Source: Rubrivivax sp.
GTDB taxonomy: Bacteria > Pseudomonadota > Gammaproteobacteria > Burkholderiales > Burkholderiaceae_C
Assembly: GCA_016707445.1 (NCBI GenBank)
Contig: JADJHR010000003.1
Span: forward strand, 124,001 to 188,000
Length of the DNA: 64,000 bases
Direction: 5' to 3'
Part shown: in pieces, positions 1 through 6,962 of the stretch
How positions within the stretch are numbered: position 1 is the stretch's first letter
Layout: each line of letters opens with the position of its first letter
Translations under genes and position numbers: made by a program
Notes under the pieces: model-generated
Database searches by the model: none
What the model saw: only the letters and a program-made list of their open reading frames with translations
Told to the model about the DNA's origin: nothing

Positions 1-2
1 CG

Positions 3-1118
3 GTCCCGGTCGAGCAGTCCGGCCTGCCGGCGCATCCGCGCAGCCCCTTGCGCCCACGCCTGCCGACCCTGCCGACCCTCGATCTCGATGCACGCGTCGA
101 CCTGGCGGCCACCGCACTGGGTGCCATGGGCCTGACTTCGGGCCTGGCACGCCTGGTATTGATCGCGGGCCATGGCAGCAGCAGCAGCAACAACCCGCAT
201 GCCGCCGGGCTGGATTGCGGCGCCTGCGGGGGCCAGACCGGCGAGGTCAACGCACGTGTGCTGGCCCTGCTGCTGAACGACGCCGCGGTGCGCCGGGGCC
301 TGCTCCCGCGCGGCCTGACGGTGCCCGACAGCAGCTGCTTTGTCGCCGGCCTGCACAACACCACCACCGACGATCTGCAGCTGTTCGATGTCGACCTGCT
401 GCCGGCCAGCCACGCCCCTGACCTGGTGCGGTTGCAGGGCTGGTTGGCCGATGCCGGGCAGCGTGCACGTGCCGAGCGTGCGCCTTCGCTGGGCTTGTCG
501 GCCCGGGTCGATGACGCCGATGCGCTGCACGCTGCCGTGGCCTCACGCGGCAGCGACTGGGCCCAGGTGCGGCCCGAATGGGGCCTGGCCGATTGCGCCG
601 CCTTCATCGTCGCGCCGCGCAGCCGCAGCCGGCACCTGAACCTGGCGGGTCGAAGCTTCCTGCACGACTACGCCTGGCAGCGCGACGCTGGCTTCAAGCT
701 GCTGGAGCTGATCATGACGGCGCCGATGGTGGTGACGAACTGGATCAACCTGCAGTACCACGCGTCCACCGTCGACAACCTGCGTTATGGCAGTGGCAAC
801 AAGCTGCTGCACAACGTCGTCGGCGGCAACGTCGGCGTGTTCGAAGGCAATGGTGGTGACCTGCGCATCGGGCTGCCGATGCAGTCGCTGCACGACGGCC
901 AGGGCTTTCGCCATACGCCGCTGCGGCTGAGCGTGTACATCCAGGCCCCGCAGGCGCCGATCGATGAGGTCATCGCGCGGCAGGAGACGGTGCGCCAGCT
1001 GGTCGACAACGGCTGGCTGCATCTGTTCCGACTGGAGGACGACGCAAGGGAAGACGCAGGGGTCTGGCGCTACCGGCCGGGTGGCGCCTGGGAGCCGGTG
1101 CCCCTGAACGCAGCCTGA
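3..1118 (+). CDS. dabA: DabA-like inorganic carbon transporter subunit (DUF2309), 3' part
   Basis: This is the C-terminal part of DabA, the cytoplasmic zinc-binding, beta-carbonic-anhydrase-like subunit of the DabAB bicarbonate/CO2 uptake system. The frame is open to the left edge of the window, so the true start lies outside; about 371 of roughly 800 or more family residues are present. Family motifs visible are GHGSSSSNNPHAAGLDCGAC, which carries the His and Cys expected of the metal site, HNTTTD, RPEWGLADCAAFIVAPR, TAPMVVTNWINLQY and HNVVGGNVGVFEGNGGDLR. The membrane partner DabB, an NADH dehydrogenase subunit-like protein, would be expected upstream, outside the window. The PepSY/two-component block follows 94 bp later on the same strand and probably forms a separate unit. 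Confidence 0.9.
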   Translation, partial: VPVEQSGLPAHPRSPLRPRLPTLPTLDLDARVDLAATALGAMGLTSGLARLVLIAGHGSSSSNNPHAAGLDCGACGGQTGEVNARVLALLLNDAAVRRGLLPRGLTVPDSSCFVAGLHNTTTDDLQLFDVDLLPASHAPDLVRLQGWLADAGQRARAERAPSLGLSARVDDADALHAAVASRGSDWAQVRPEWGLADCAAFIVAPRSRSRHLNLAGRSFLHDYAWQRDAGFKLLELIMTAPMVVTNWINLQYHASTVDNLRYGSGNKLLHNVVGGNVGVFEGNGGDLRIGLPMQSLHDGQGFRHTPLRLSVYIQAPQAPIDEVIARQETVRQLVDNGWLHLFRLEDDAREDAGVWRYRPGGAWEPVPLNAA

Positions 1119-1142
1119 ACGCCGGCTTCAGATGCGGTTCAG
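1104..1142 (+). promoter_or_regulatory. Paired TTCAG-N6-TTCAG direct-repeat boxes upstream of the first PepSY gene
   Basis: Positions 1127-1142 read TTCAG-ATGCGG-TTCAG, a direct repeat with an 11-bp period. Positions 1104-1119 read CTGAA-CGCAGC-CTGAA, the same repeat on the minus strand; this one overlaps the last codons and stop of dabA. Tandem half-sites spaced one helical turn are typical of OmpR/PhoB-family regulators, and such a regulator is encoded at 2048. The + strand box lies about 70 bp before the PepSY start at 1212. A nearly identical box is at 1579-1594. Binding is inferred. Confidence 0.5.
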
Positions 1143-1211
1143 GCGACGCCCTGCAGCATGTGGGCACGGTCGAAGAAACGACTGCAACCCCAAGACTCAA
1201 GGAGTACCCCC

Positions 1212-1556
1212 ATGCGCAAGCAAGCTGTCTTTGCCGTCCTCGCCGTTGCCGCAGCCCTGACTGCCGGCGTGGCGGCTGTCCCCACCGTGCTGGCCCAAGG
1301 CAGTGCACAACCGGCCACCGCCACCCCGGCGCCCAGCCTGAGCATGCTGCAGATCGTGCAGCGCCTGGAAGCAGCCGGCTACACCGGCATTGAATCGGTC
1401 GAGCGCAAGCGCAAGGGCTACGAGGTGAAGGCAGTCGACCGCGAAGGCCGCCGTGTCGAGCTCGATGTCAGTGCGCTGACCGGAGAAGTGACGAAGACCG
1501 AGCTCAAGCGCGCGCGTCGTGCCGATCAGGATCGCACGACGCCGGCGAGCCGTTGA
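1212..1556 (+). CDS. Secreted PepSY-domain protein 1
   Basis: A 114-residue protein with a Sec signal peptide (MRKQAVFAVLAVAAALTAGV, probable cleavage after VLAQG) and one PepSY domain (about residues 40-95, SMLQIVQRLEAAGYTGIESV and the typical LDVSALTGEV strand-turn). The tail is basic. PepSY domains often sit in periplasmic inhibitors or in small partners of PhoQ-like kinases, so a role in sensing or tuning the kinase encoded at 2707 is inferred from context. The start at 1212 is chosen because AAGGAG lies at 1199-1204; an upstream in-frame ATG at 1158 would ruin the signal peptide. The TTCAG boxes at 1104-1142 precede it. Confidence 0.8.
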   Translation: MRKQAVFAVLAVAAALTAGVAAVPTVLAQGSAQPATATPAPSLSMLQIVQRLEAAGYTGIESVERKRKGYEVKAVDREGRRVELDVSALTGEVTKTELKRARRADQDRTTPASR

Positions 1557-1578
1557 GCCGGAACCGGGGCGCGAGATG

Positions 1579-1594
1579 TTCATCTGCGGTTCAG
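1579..1594 (+). promoter_or_regulatory. TTCAT-N6-TTCAG direct-repeat box upstream of the second PepSY gene
   Basis: The sequence TTCAT-CTGCGG-TTCAG matches the box at 1127-1142 in 14 of 16 positions, including the TGCGG spacer, although the surrounding sequence is unrelated. It ends 8 bp before the ATG at 1603. A possible -10 (GACAAT, 1606-1611) overlaps that ATG, so the true start could be the GTG at 1618 on a leaderless transcript. It is a likely binding site for the OmpR-type regulator encoded at 2048. Confidence 0.5.
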
Positions 1595-1602
1595 TTGCGC
1601 GC

Positions 1603-2022
1603 ATGGACAATCCGGGTGTGAGTCTGCACCGCATCCGAAACCGCCTTGCTGCCCGCATCGTGCGTGGCGCCCTGCTGCTTCTGGCGTGGGCGCCGGTACT
1701 GCCACTGCCGGCAGCGGCCGGCGACAAGGTCGACCACGAGCGTGCGCGTGCGGCCGTGCAGGCGGGTGAGGTGCTGCCGCTGGCGACGCTGCTCGAACGC
1801 CTGCAGCGCACACACCCGGGCCAGGTGCTCGAACTCGAACTCGAGCGCGAAGACGGCCGCTGGATCTACGAGCTCAAGCTGCTGCAGACCGACGGGCAGT
1901 TGCTCAAGCTGGAGGTCGACGCGGCCACCGGCCAGGTGCTTGAGCTCAAGCGCAAAGACCAGCGCAAGGTCCAGCGCAAGACGCCAAGCAAGACCCCACC
2001 GCCCGTCGACCCGGCCCGTTGA
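1603..2022 (+). CDS. Secreted PepSY-domain protein 2
   Basis: A protein of about 139 residues with an N-terminal hydrophobic signal segment (GALLLLAWAPVLPLPAAAG) and a PepSY domain in the C-terminal half (ELELEREDGRWIYELKLLQ, then LEVDAATGQVLELKRK). The tail is rich in Lys, Gln and Pro. It is a diverged paralogue of the protein at 1212 and lies 25 bp before the response-regulator gene, so co-transcription with the two-component pair is likely. The start is uncertain: ATGs at 1519 and 1576 are in frame but would place non-signal-like sequence first, and the regulatory box at 1579-1594 argues against them. Confidence 0.75.
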   Translation: MDNPGVSLHRIRNRLAARIVRGALLLLAWAPVLPLPAAAGDKVDHERARAAVQAGEVLPLATLLERLQRTHPGQVLELELEREDGRWIYELKLLQTDGQLLKLEVDAATGQVLELKRKDQRKVQRKTPSKTPPPVDPAR

Positions 2023-2047
2023 TGCAGCGCCGCGAACCACCCAACCC

Positions 2048-2716
2048 ATGAGATTGCTGCTGGTCGAGGACGAACCCACCTTGCGCGCGCAACTGCGCGC
2101 TGGCCTGGTCGAGGCCGGCTACGCGGTCGATGAAGCCGCCAACGGCCAGGATGCGCTTCATCTCGGCCAGACCGAGCCCTTCGACGCCGTGGTGCTCGAC
2201 CTGGGCCTGCCGGTGCTGGACGGTCTGTCGGTGCTGCGACGCTGGCGCGCCGAGGGTCACAGCATGCCCGTGCTCATCCTGACTGCACGCGATGCCTGGC
2301 ACGACAAGGTGACCGGCATCGATGCCGGCGCTGACGACTACCTGGCCAAGCCGTTTCACCTGGAAGAGTTGCTGGCCCGCGTGCGTGCCTTGATCCGGCG
2401 CGCGCAGGGCCTGGCGGCGCCGGTGCTGCAGTGTGGCGCGCTCAGCCTGGACACCCGCAGCGGCCGTGTCACGTCGAACGGGCAACCGGTCACCGTGACC
2501 AGCCATGAATACCGGCTGCTGTCGTACCTGATGCACCGGCCCGGCCACGTGGTGTCGCGCACCGAGCTGACCGAACACCTCTACGCGCAGGACTTCGACC
2601 GCGACTCGAACACGATCGAGGTCTTCATCGGCCGCCTGCGCAAGAAGCTGCCACCCGACACCATCGAGACCGTGCGCGGCATGGGCTACCGCCTGGTCGG
2701 TGCCGCATGTCCCTGA
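2048..2716 (+). CDS. OmpR-family response regulator (QseB/PmrA/PhoP-like)
   Basis: A 222-residue DNA-binding response regulator. The receiver domain (1-115) has the acidic pair in VEDE, the phospho-acceptor Asp51 (VVLDLGLPVLDG), Thr79 and Lys101 (LAKPF). The winged-helix effector domain (about 125-218) ends in the typical RLRKKLP...RGMGYRL sequence. It is followed by its kinase with a 10-bp overlap (2707-2716), so the pair is translationally coupled. The likely targets are the TTCAG-N6-TTCAG boxes before both PepSY genes, and perhaps its own operon. Confidence 0.93.
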   Translation: MRLLLVEDEPTLRAQLRAGLVEAGYAVDEAANGQDALHLGQTEPFDAVVLDLGLPVLDGLSVLRRWRAEGHSMPVLILTARDAWHDKVTGIDAGADDYLAKPFHLEELLARVRALIRRAQGLAAPVLQCGALSLDTRSGRVTSNGQPVTVTSHEYRLLSYLMHRPGHVVSRTELTEHLYAQDFDRDSNTIEVFIGRLRKKLPPDTIETVRGMGYRLVGAACP

Positions 2717-4116
2717 AACCAGGCAGCCGCTGGGCGCGATCGCTGCGCTTTCGGCTGCTGGTGGCCACGCTGGTGGGCCTGGCGCTGGCGCTGTTGCTGG
2801 CCGGCGTGCTGCTGGCCGGCCTGTTCAGAGACCACGTGATGCGACAGTTCGGCGTCGCCTTGACGGCCCAGCTCGATCAGCTCACGGCACGGCTCGAATT
2901 CGACGATCAGGGGCAGCCGCAGATCGACCCCGCCAGCCTGACCGACCCACGCTGGTCGCGCCCCTATTCGGGTCTGTACTGGCAGCTGGACGGCGGCCAC
3001 AGCCTAGCGCAGCGTGGCGTGCTCAGGTCGCGCTCGCTCTGGGACGTGGCCCTGGTCGCGCCTGCCGATGCGCTGGCCAATGGCGTGGTGCACACGCACG
3101 AGGTGGTCGGCCCGGGCGGATCAAGGCTGCTGCTGGTCGAACGCACCGTCAGGCGCGACGACGGTCCGGCCGCGCCGTGGCGATTGCTGGTGGCGCAAGA
3201 CCTGCAAGCGACCGATTCCGCCGTGACGCGCTTCAATGGTGTGCTGGCGGCATCGCTGGCGTTGCAGCTGCTGCTGCTGGGCGCGTCTGCCGTCGCGCAG
3301 CTGACCGTGGGCCTGGCGCCCCTGCGTGCCTTGCAGCGTGCGCTGGCGGCCGTCAACGACGCACGGGCGCAGCGACTGGTCGGCCGCTTTCCCGACGAGC
3401 TGCAGCCACTGGTGGACGATTTCAACCGTGTGCTCGATCGCAACGCCGAGGTTGTCGAGCGTGCGCGCACGCAGGCCGGCAACCTGGCGCATGCCATCAA
3501 GACGCCGCTGGCGGCGATGTCGCAGGCCGCGGCCAGCGCCGATCGCAACCCGCAGGCGGCCGCAGCTCTGGCGCCGCTGGTGCTGGAGCAGGTGGGCCTG
3601 GCGCGCCGACAGGTCGACTGGCACCTGGCACGCGCGCGCGCCGCGGCCGCGCACGGCCTGCCGTCGTTCCGGGTGCCGGTGGCCGGCGTGCTGGATGGCT
3701 TGCTGCGGGTGATGGAACGTGTGCATGCCGCGCGTGGCCTGGTCTTCGTCTGCGAGCCGGTGGCGCCCGAGCTGGCCTTTGCGGGTGAGGCCCAGGACCT
3801 GCAGGAGATCCTGGGCAACCTGCTGGACAACGCCAGCAAGTGGGCGCGGCGGCAGGTTCATGTGGCGGCGTCGGCGCGTCAGGATGACGGCGGCAGTCGG
3901 CTGCAGATCGTGATCGACGACGACGGCCCCGGCATCGACGTCGGCCAGCGCGCGGCCGTGATCGCGCGTGGTGCGCGGCTCGACGAGTCGGTGCCCGGCA
4001 GCGGCCTGGGCCTGGCGATCGTGCACGAGCTGGTCGGCCTTTACGGCGGCAGTGTGGTTCTGGGCAGCGCGGCGTTGGGTGGGCTGCGCGTCGAATTGAG
4101 CCTGCCAGGCGGCTGA
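2707..4116 (+). CDS. PhoQ/QseC-like sensor histidine kinase
   Basis: A 469-residue inner-membrane kinase. TM1 is at about 16-40, a periplasmic sensor of about 135 residues follows, and TM2 is at about 176-202. The dimerisation region carries His262 in NLAHAIKTPLAAM; the ATPase domain has the N box (EILGNLLDNASKWA, Asn375), G1 DDDGPGI and G2 GSGLGLAIVHEL. The NLAHxIKTPL form of the H box is typical of PhoQ-like kinases. Its cognate regulator is at 2048, and the two upstream PepSY proteins may act on its periplasmic domain (inference). The final base of its stop codon is the first base of the 130-bp hairpin repeat. Confidence 0.93.
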   Translation: MSLKPGSRWARSLRFRLLVATLVGLALALLLAGVLLAGLFRDHVMRQFGVALTAQLDQLTARLEFDDQGQPQIDPASLTDPRWSRPYSGLYWQLDGGHSLAQRGVLRSRSLWDVALVAPADALANGVVHTHEVVGPGGSRLLLVERTVRRDDGPAAPWRLLVAQDLQATDSAVTRFNGVLAASLALQLLLLGASAVAQLTVGLAPLRALQRALAAVNDARAQRLVGRFPDELQPLVDDFNRVLDRNAEVVERARTQAGNLAHAIKTPLAAMSQAAASADRNPQAAAALAPLVLEQVGLARRQVDWHLARARAAAAHGLPSFRVPVAGVLDGLLRVMERVHAARGLVFVCEPVAPELAFAGEAQDLQEILGNLLDNASKWARRQVHVAASARQDDGGSRLQIVIDDDGPGIDVGQRAAVIARGARLDESVPGSGLGLAIVHELVGLYGGSVVLGSAALGGLRVELSLPGG

Positions 4117-4245
4117 GAGCTTGTGAACCTATGCATCGTGCCCGCGTGAGGCCCCAGAACCGGCCCAATCTAGGCGCAAGGCGCAGCCGGGTTGGTGACC
4201 CGGCGATGCCTTGCAACGACGGGTGGGCCTGTTCTGGGGCCTCAC
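4116..4245 (+). repeat. 130-bp hairpin repeat, copy A
   Basis: It begins with a 31-bp head (4116-4146; starts AGAGCTTGTGAACCTATGCA and ends TGCCCGCG) that recurs with one mismatch, inverted, at 8166-8196. The remaining 99 bp (4147-4245) form a long hairpin: TGAGGCCCCAGAAC pairs with GTTCTGGGGCCTCA, then GGCCCA with TGGGCC, GCAAGGC with GCCTTGC, and GCCGGGT with ACCCGGC around a short loop. Copy B has the same total length and architecture but different stem sequence. It starts on the last base of the kinase stop codon, so it may also terminate that transcript. Confidence 0.75.
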
Positions 4246-4452
4246 CCTAAGTCTCATGACCCAGGCGGGTCACCCTGGATGATGGAAGACACTGGCGGGT
4301 GTGCGGGCCAGCGCGGGTAGAGGTTGGTCGAATTTTTGATGGCACTTTGGACCGCGATCGCTAAGTTGACCCGCTGCCGACCACTCGTACCCAGGATTGC
4401 CTGCGAGCGTTGCCCAGACCCTTGCGGGTTTGGGCGCGCCTGACAGCCCACA
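4246..4452. other. Non-coding spacer between hairpin repeat and IS630 copy A
   Basis: These 207 bp contain no convincing gene and no recognisable element. Short open frames here lack ribosome sites and family features. It is probably residual DNA between the hairpin repeat and the IS630 insertion. Confidence 0.5.
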
Positions 4453-5559
4453 TTACTCATAAGTCAGTAAGTTAGAAGACATAAGTGGAACTTTTGTGGG
4501 GGCGCAGAATCAGACGCTCCATGAAGCGAGACGGACGAACACTTGGCCACGAGACGCTCGAAGAGATGCGCGTTTTGGCAGTGCAGCGCATGAACGAAGG
4601 AGAACGGCCAGCCGATGTTGCTGCGTCATTCGGACTGCATCGATCGTGGGCGTTCAAGTGCCGCGCGGCGGCCAAGGGTCGCGGCAAGGGGTTGAGGGCG
4701 CTGAGGTCAACCAAGGCCACGGGCAGGCCACGCAAACTCGGCCCGACGCAGGAGCGGCAGGTTTTTCGGTGGGTCAACGGCAAGAACCCACAACAGTACG
4801 GGTTTGACTTCGGACTGTGGACGCGCCAGATCGTGCAGTTGCTCGTGCTCGAGCGCTTCGACATCCGGCTGTCCTTGGCCAGCGTCGGAGCGATGCTGGC
4901 GCGGCTGGGGCTGACGGCGCAAAAGCCGCTGCAGCGCGCCTACCAGCGCGATCCCCAGGCCATAGAACATTGGCAGCGGGTGGCGTACCCGGCCATCGCC
5001 GCCCAGGCGCGCAAGGAATCGGCAGAGGTGTTCTTCTGGGACGAGTCGGGGTTTCGGGCCGACGCCGTGCATGGCAAGACGTGGAGCCAGCGCGGTCACA
5101 CGCCGGTGGTGCATCGGCCCGGTCAGAGGCAGAGCGTCAGCGCCGCTTCGGCGGTCAATTCCAAGGGCGCGTTCTGGTTTCAGACTTATCAAGGCGCTCT
5201 GACGGGCGAACTGTTCGTGGAGTTGCTGCGCAAACTCATGTGCCGACGCAAGAAGCCGGTGCATCTGGTCATCGACGGCCTGCCTGCGCACAAGAAGGCG
5301 CTCGTCAAGCACTACGTGGTCGGCACTCAGGGTCGTCTGACCTTGCACTTCTTGCCGGGGTACGCGCCGGAGCTCAATCCGGACGAACTGGTTTGGAGTC
5401 ACACCAAGCGAACCGGCGTGGCGCGCCGACCGCTGCGAAAGGGCGAAAAGCTCGAACAGCGAGTCAATGAGCAATTGCAGGCCGTTGCCGAAGATCCAGA
5501 GCTCGTTCGCTCATTCTTCGGTCACCCATCTGTCGCCTATGTTTCTGACTTATGAGTAA
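4453..5559 (+). mobile_element. IS630-family insertion sequence, copy A (intact)
   Basis: Perfect 15-bp terminal inverted repeats (TTACTCATAAGTCAG at 4453-4467; complement at 5545-5559) enclose one transposase gene; the total of 1107 bp is normal for IS630. TA dinucleotides at both ends (4454-4455 and 5557-5558) fit the TA target duplication of this family. An inverted, decayed second copy is at 6963-8063. Confidence 0.9.
4521..5555 (+). CDS. IS630-family transposase (intact)
   Basis: A 344-residue DDE transposase. The N-terminal helix-turn-helix (about 10-60) recognises the ends. The catalytic triad is Asp174 (FFWDESGF), Asp252 (LVIDGLPAHK) and Glu289 (LPGYAPELNPDELVW). An upstream ATG at 4485 is in frame; 4521 is preferred because the conserved sequence starts MKRDGRTLGHETLEEM. 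The stop lies inside the right terminal repeat. Confidence 0.93.
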   Translation: MKRDGRTLGHETLEEMRVLAVQRMNEGERPADVAASFGLHRSWAFKCRAAAKGRGKGLRALRSTKATGRPRKLGPTQERQVFRWVNGKNPQQYGFDFGLWTRQIVQLLVLERFDIRLSLASVGAMLARLGLTAQKPLQRAYQRDPQAIEHWQRVAYPAIAAQARKESAEVFFWDESGFRADAVHGKTWSQRGHTPVVHRPGQRQSVSAASAVNSKGAFWFQTYQGALTGELFVELLRKLMCRRKKPVHLVIDGLPAHKKALVKHYVVGTQGRLTLHFLPGYAPELNPDELVWSHTKRTGVARRPLRKGEKLEQRVNEQLQAVAEDPELVRSFFGHPSVAYVSDL

Positions 5560-6962
5560 AGAGAGCCGCCGGGCGTGCCCGGCAGGCCGTTGGTCGGCGG
5601 CACCTGCCCTGGCTCCGCACGCTTGTGATTGTTCTTCAAGCTGCAGGAGGCTGGCAATGGATTTGACCGCTATGCACAAGCGCGTCATCGCGCTGGATGT
5701 GCACCAGGCCAAGATCACCGCCTGCGCCGTTGTCGAACATGACGACGGCCGGGTGGAGGTCACCAAGCGCGACTTCGGCGCATTCAAGCGTGACCGCCGC
5801 GCCCTGGCGCAGTGGGCGCTGGAGCTCAGGCCCGAGGTTGTCGTCATGGAGAGCACGGGCGTGTACTGGAAGAGCCCGTTTGCGGCGCTGGAGGCGGTGG
5901 GGATCATCGCCTGGGTCGTCAACGCGCACCACGTCAAGACCGTGCCGGGTCGCAAGACCGACATGGCTGACGCGCAGTGGCTGGCCACGCTGGCGCGCGC
6001 TGGGCTGCTGCGCGCGTCGTTCATCCCACCGGTGGACTTTCGCCAGCTTCGCCTGGTGGCGCGCCAGAGGCAGAAGTTGGTGGGGATGTGCAGCGCCGAG
6101 AAGAACCGGCTGCACAAGGTGCTGGTGGACGCGGGCATGCGCATCAACGTGGTGGTGGCCGACATCCACGGTGCCAGCGCACGGGCCATGGTCAAGGCCC
6201 TCATTGCGGGTCAGCCGATGCACGCGGTGCTGGACCGCAAGGGCCGGCTGCGCGCCAGTCGCGAGGAACTGTTCGAAGCCTTGAGCACCGAGCAGTTCAG
6301 TGCCGTGCACCGCTTCGTGGCCGAAGAGATCATGCAGCACATCGAACAGATCGAGCAGCGCATCGCCCGCATGGACCAGTACCTGTTGGAGGGGCTGAAG
6401 GCGTGGCAGCCGCAACTGAACCTGCTGCAGACCATTCCCGGTATCGACCTCCAGGGTGCGGCGATGCTGCTGGTGGAGATCGGTGCGGACATGGCCGTCT
6501 TCGGCAGTGCCGAGCGGCTGGCCTCGTGGGTGGGCATCTGCCCAGGCAATAACGAGAGTGCCGGCAAACGCAAGAGCGGGCGCATTCGACGCGGCAATGC
6601 CTGGGTGCGCCGGCTGCTGTGTGAGTTCGCCCAGGCGGCGGCCCGAACGCGCTGCGCGCTGCAGGCCAAGTTCGAGTCGCTGGCGATCCGCAAGGGACAC
6701 AAAAAGTCCATCGTGGCGCTGGCGCACAAGATGCTGCGCACCATCTACGCCATGCTCTCCAGTGGCACGCACTACAAGGACAAGACCGTCGATTACGAGG
6801 CCTTGAGCGTGGCCCGCAATGCACCGCGGTGGATGAAGATGCTGCGCAAGCATGGCTTCATGGCCGAAACTGCAGCCGCCTGATCCGCCGCAGCCGCGTT
6901 TCTAGCCTTGTGGCCGGCATCAGGCCAGGCGTTTGTGCGCTCGGCGATTGCTGTCTTCCACA
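5560..6962 (+). mobile_element. IS110/IS1111-family element between two inverted IS630 copies
   Basis: One transposase gene (5657-6883) with 97 bp of upstream and 79 bp of downstream non-coding DNA, bounded by the two IS630 copies. The true ends cannot be fixed because this family lacks clear terminal repeats, and the IS630 insertions may have removed part of it. The upstream part holds GCCGGGC/GCCCGGC and GGCAGG/CCTGCC pairings (about 5568-5615). The downstream part holds a hairpin at 6905-6930 (GCCT-tgt-GGCC ... GGCC-AGGC). Confidence 0.6.
5657..6883 (+). CDS. IS110-family transposase (DEDD recombinase)
   Basis: A 408-residue DEDD transposase. The RuvC-like N-terminal domain shows Asp14 (IALDVHQ), Glu65 (VVMESTGVYW), Asp102 and Asp105 (GRKTDMADAQWLA). 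The C-terminal Tnp_20 domain has LLQTIPGID and SWVGICPGNNESAGKRKSG followed by GNAWVRRLL, including the Ser expected to act as nucleophile. The overall sequence resembles the IS1111 subgroup. The start at 5657 follows AGGAGG at 5645-5650; the frame is open back to 5552 but without homologous sequence. It looks intact. Confidence 0.93.
   Translation: MDLTAMHKRVIALDVHQAKITACAVVEHDDGRVEVTKRDFGAFKRDRRALAQWALELRPEVVVMESTGVYWKSPFAALEAVGIIAWVVNAHHVKTVPGRKTDMADAQWLATLARAGLLRASFIPPVDFRQLRLVARQRQKLVGMCSAEKNRLHKVLVDAGMRINVVVADIHGASARAMVKALIAGQPMHAVLDRKGRLRASREELFEALSTEQFSAVHRFVAEEIMQHIEQIEQRIARMDQYLLEGLKAWQPQLNLLQTIPGIDLQGAAMLLVEIGADMAVFGSAERLASWVGICPGNNESAGKRKSGRIRRGNAWVRRLLCEFAQAAARTRCALQAKFESLAIRKGHKKSIVALAHKMLRTIYAMLSSGTHYKDKTVDYEALSVARNAPRWMKMLRKHGFMAETAAA

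Noticed and set aside
4116..4245. Hairpin repeats interpreted as integron attC sites
   Set aside because: Length and divergent-stem/conserved-fold pattern are attC-like, but the GTTRRRY/RYYYAAC core boxes are not at the hairpin base, a long conserved head lies outside the stem, the two copies are inverted to each other, and no integrase or cassette-like genes are present.
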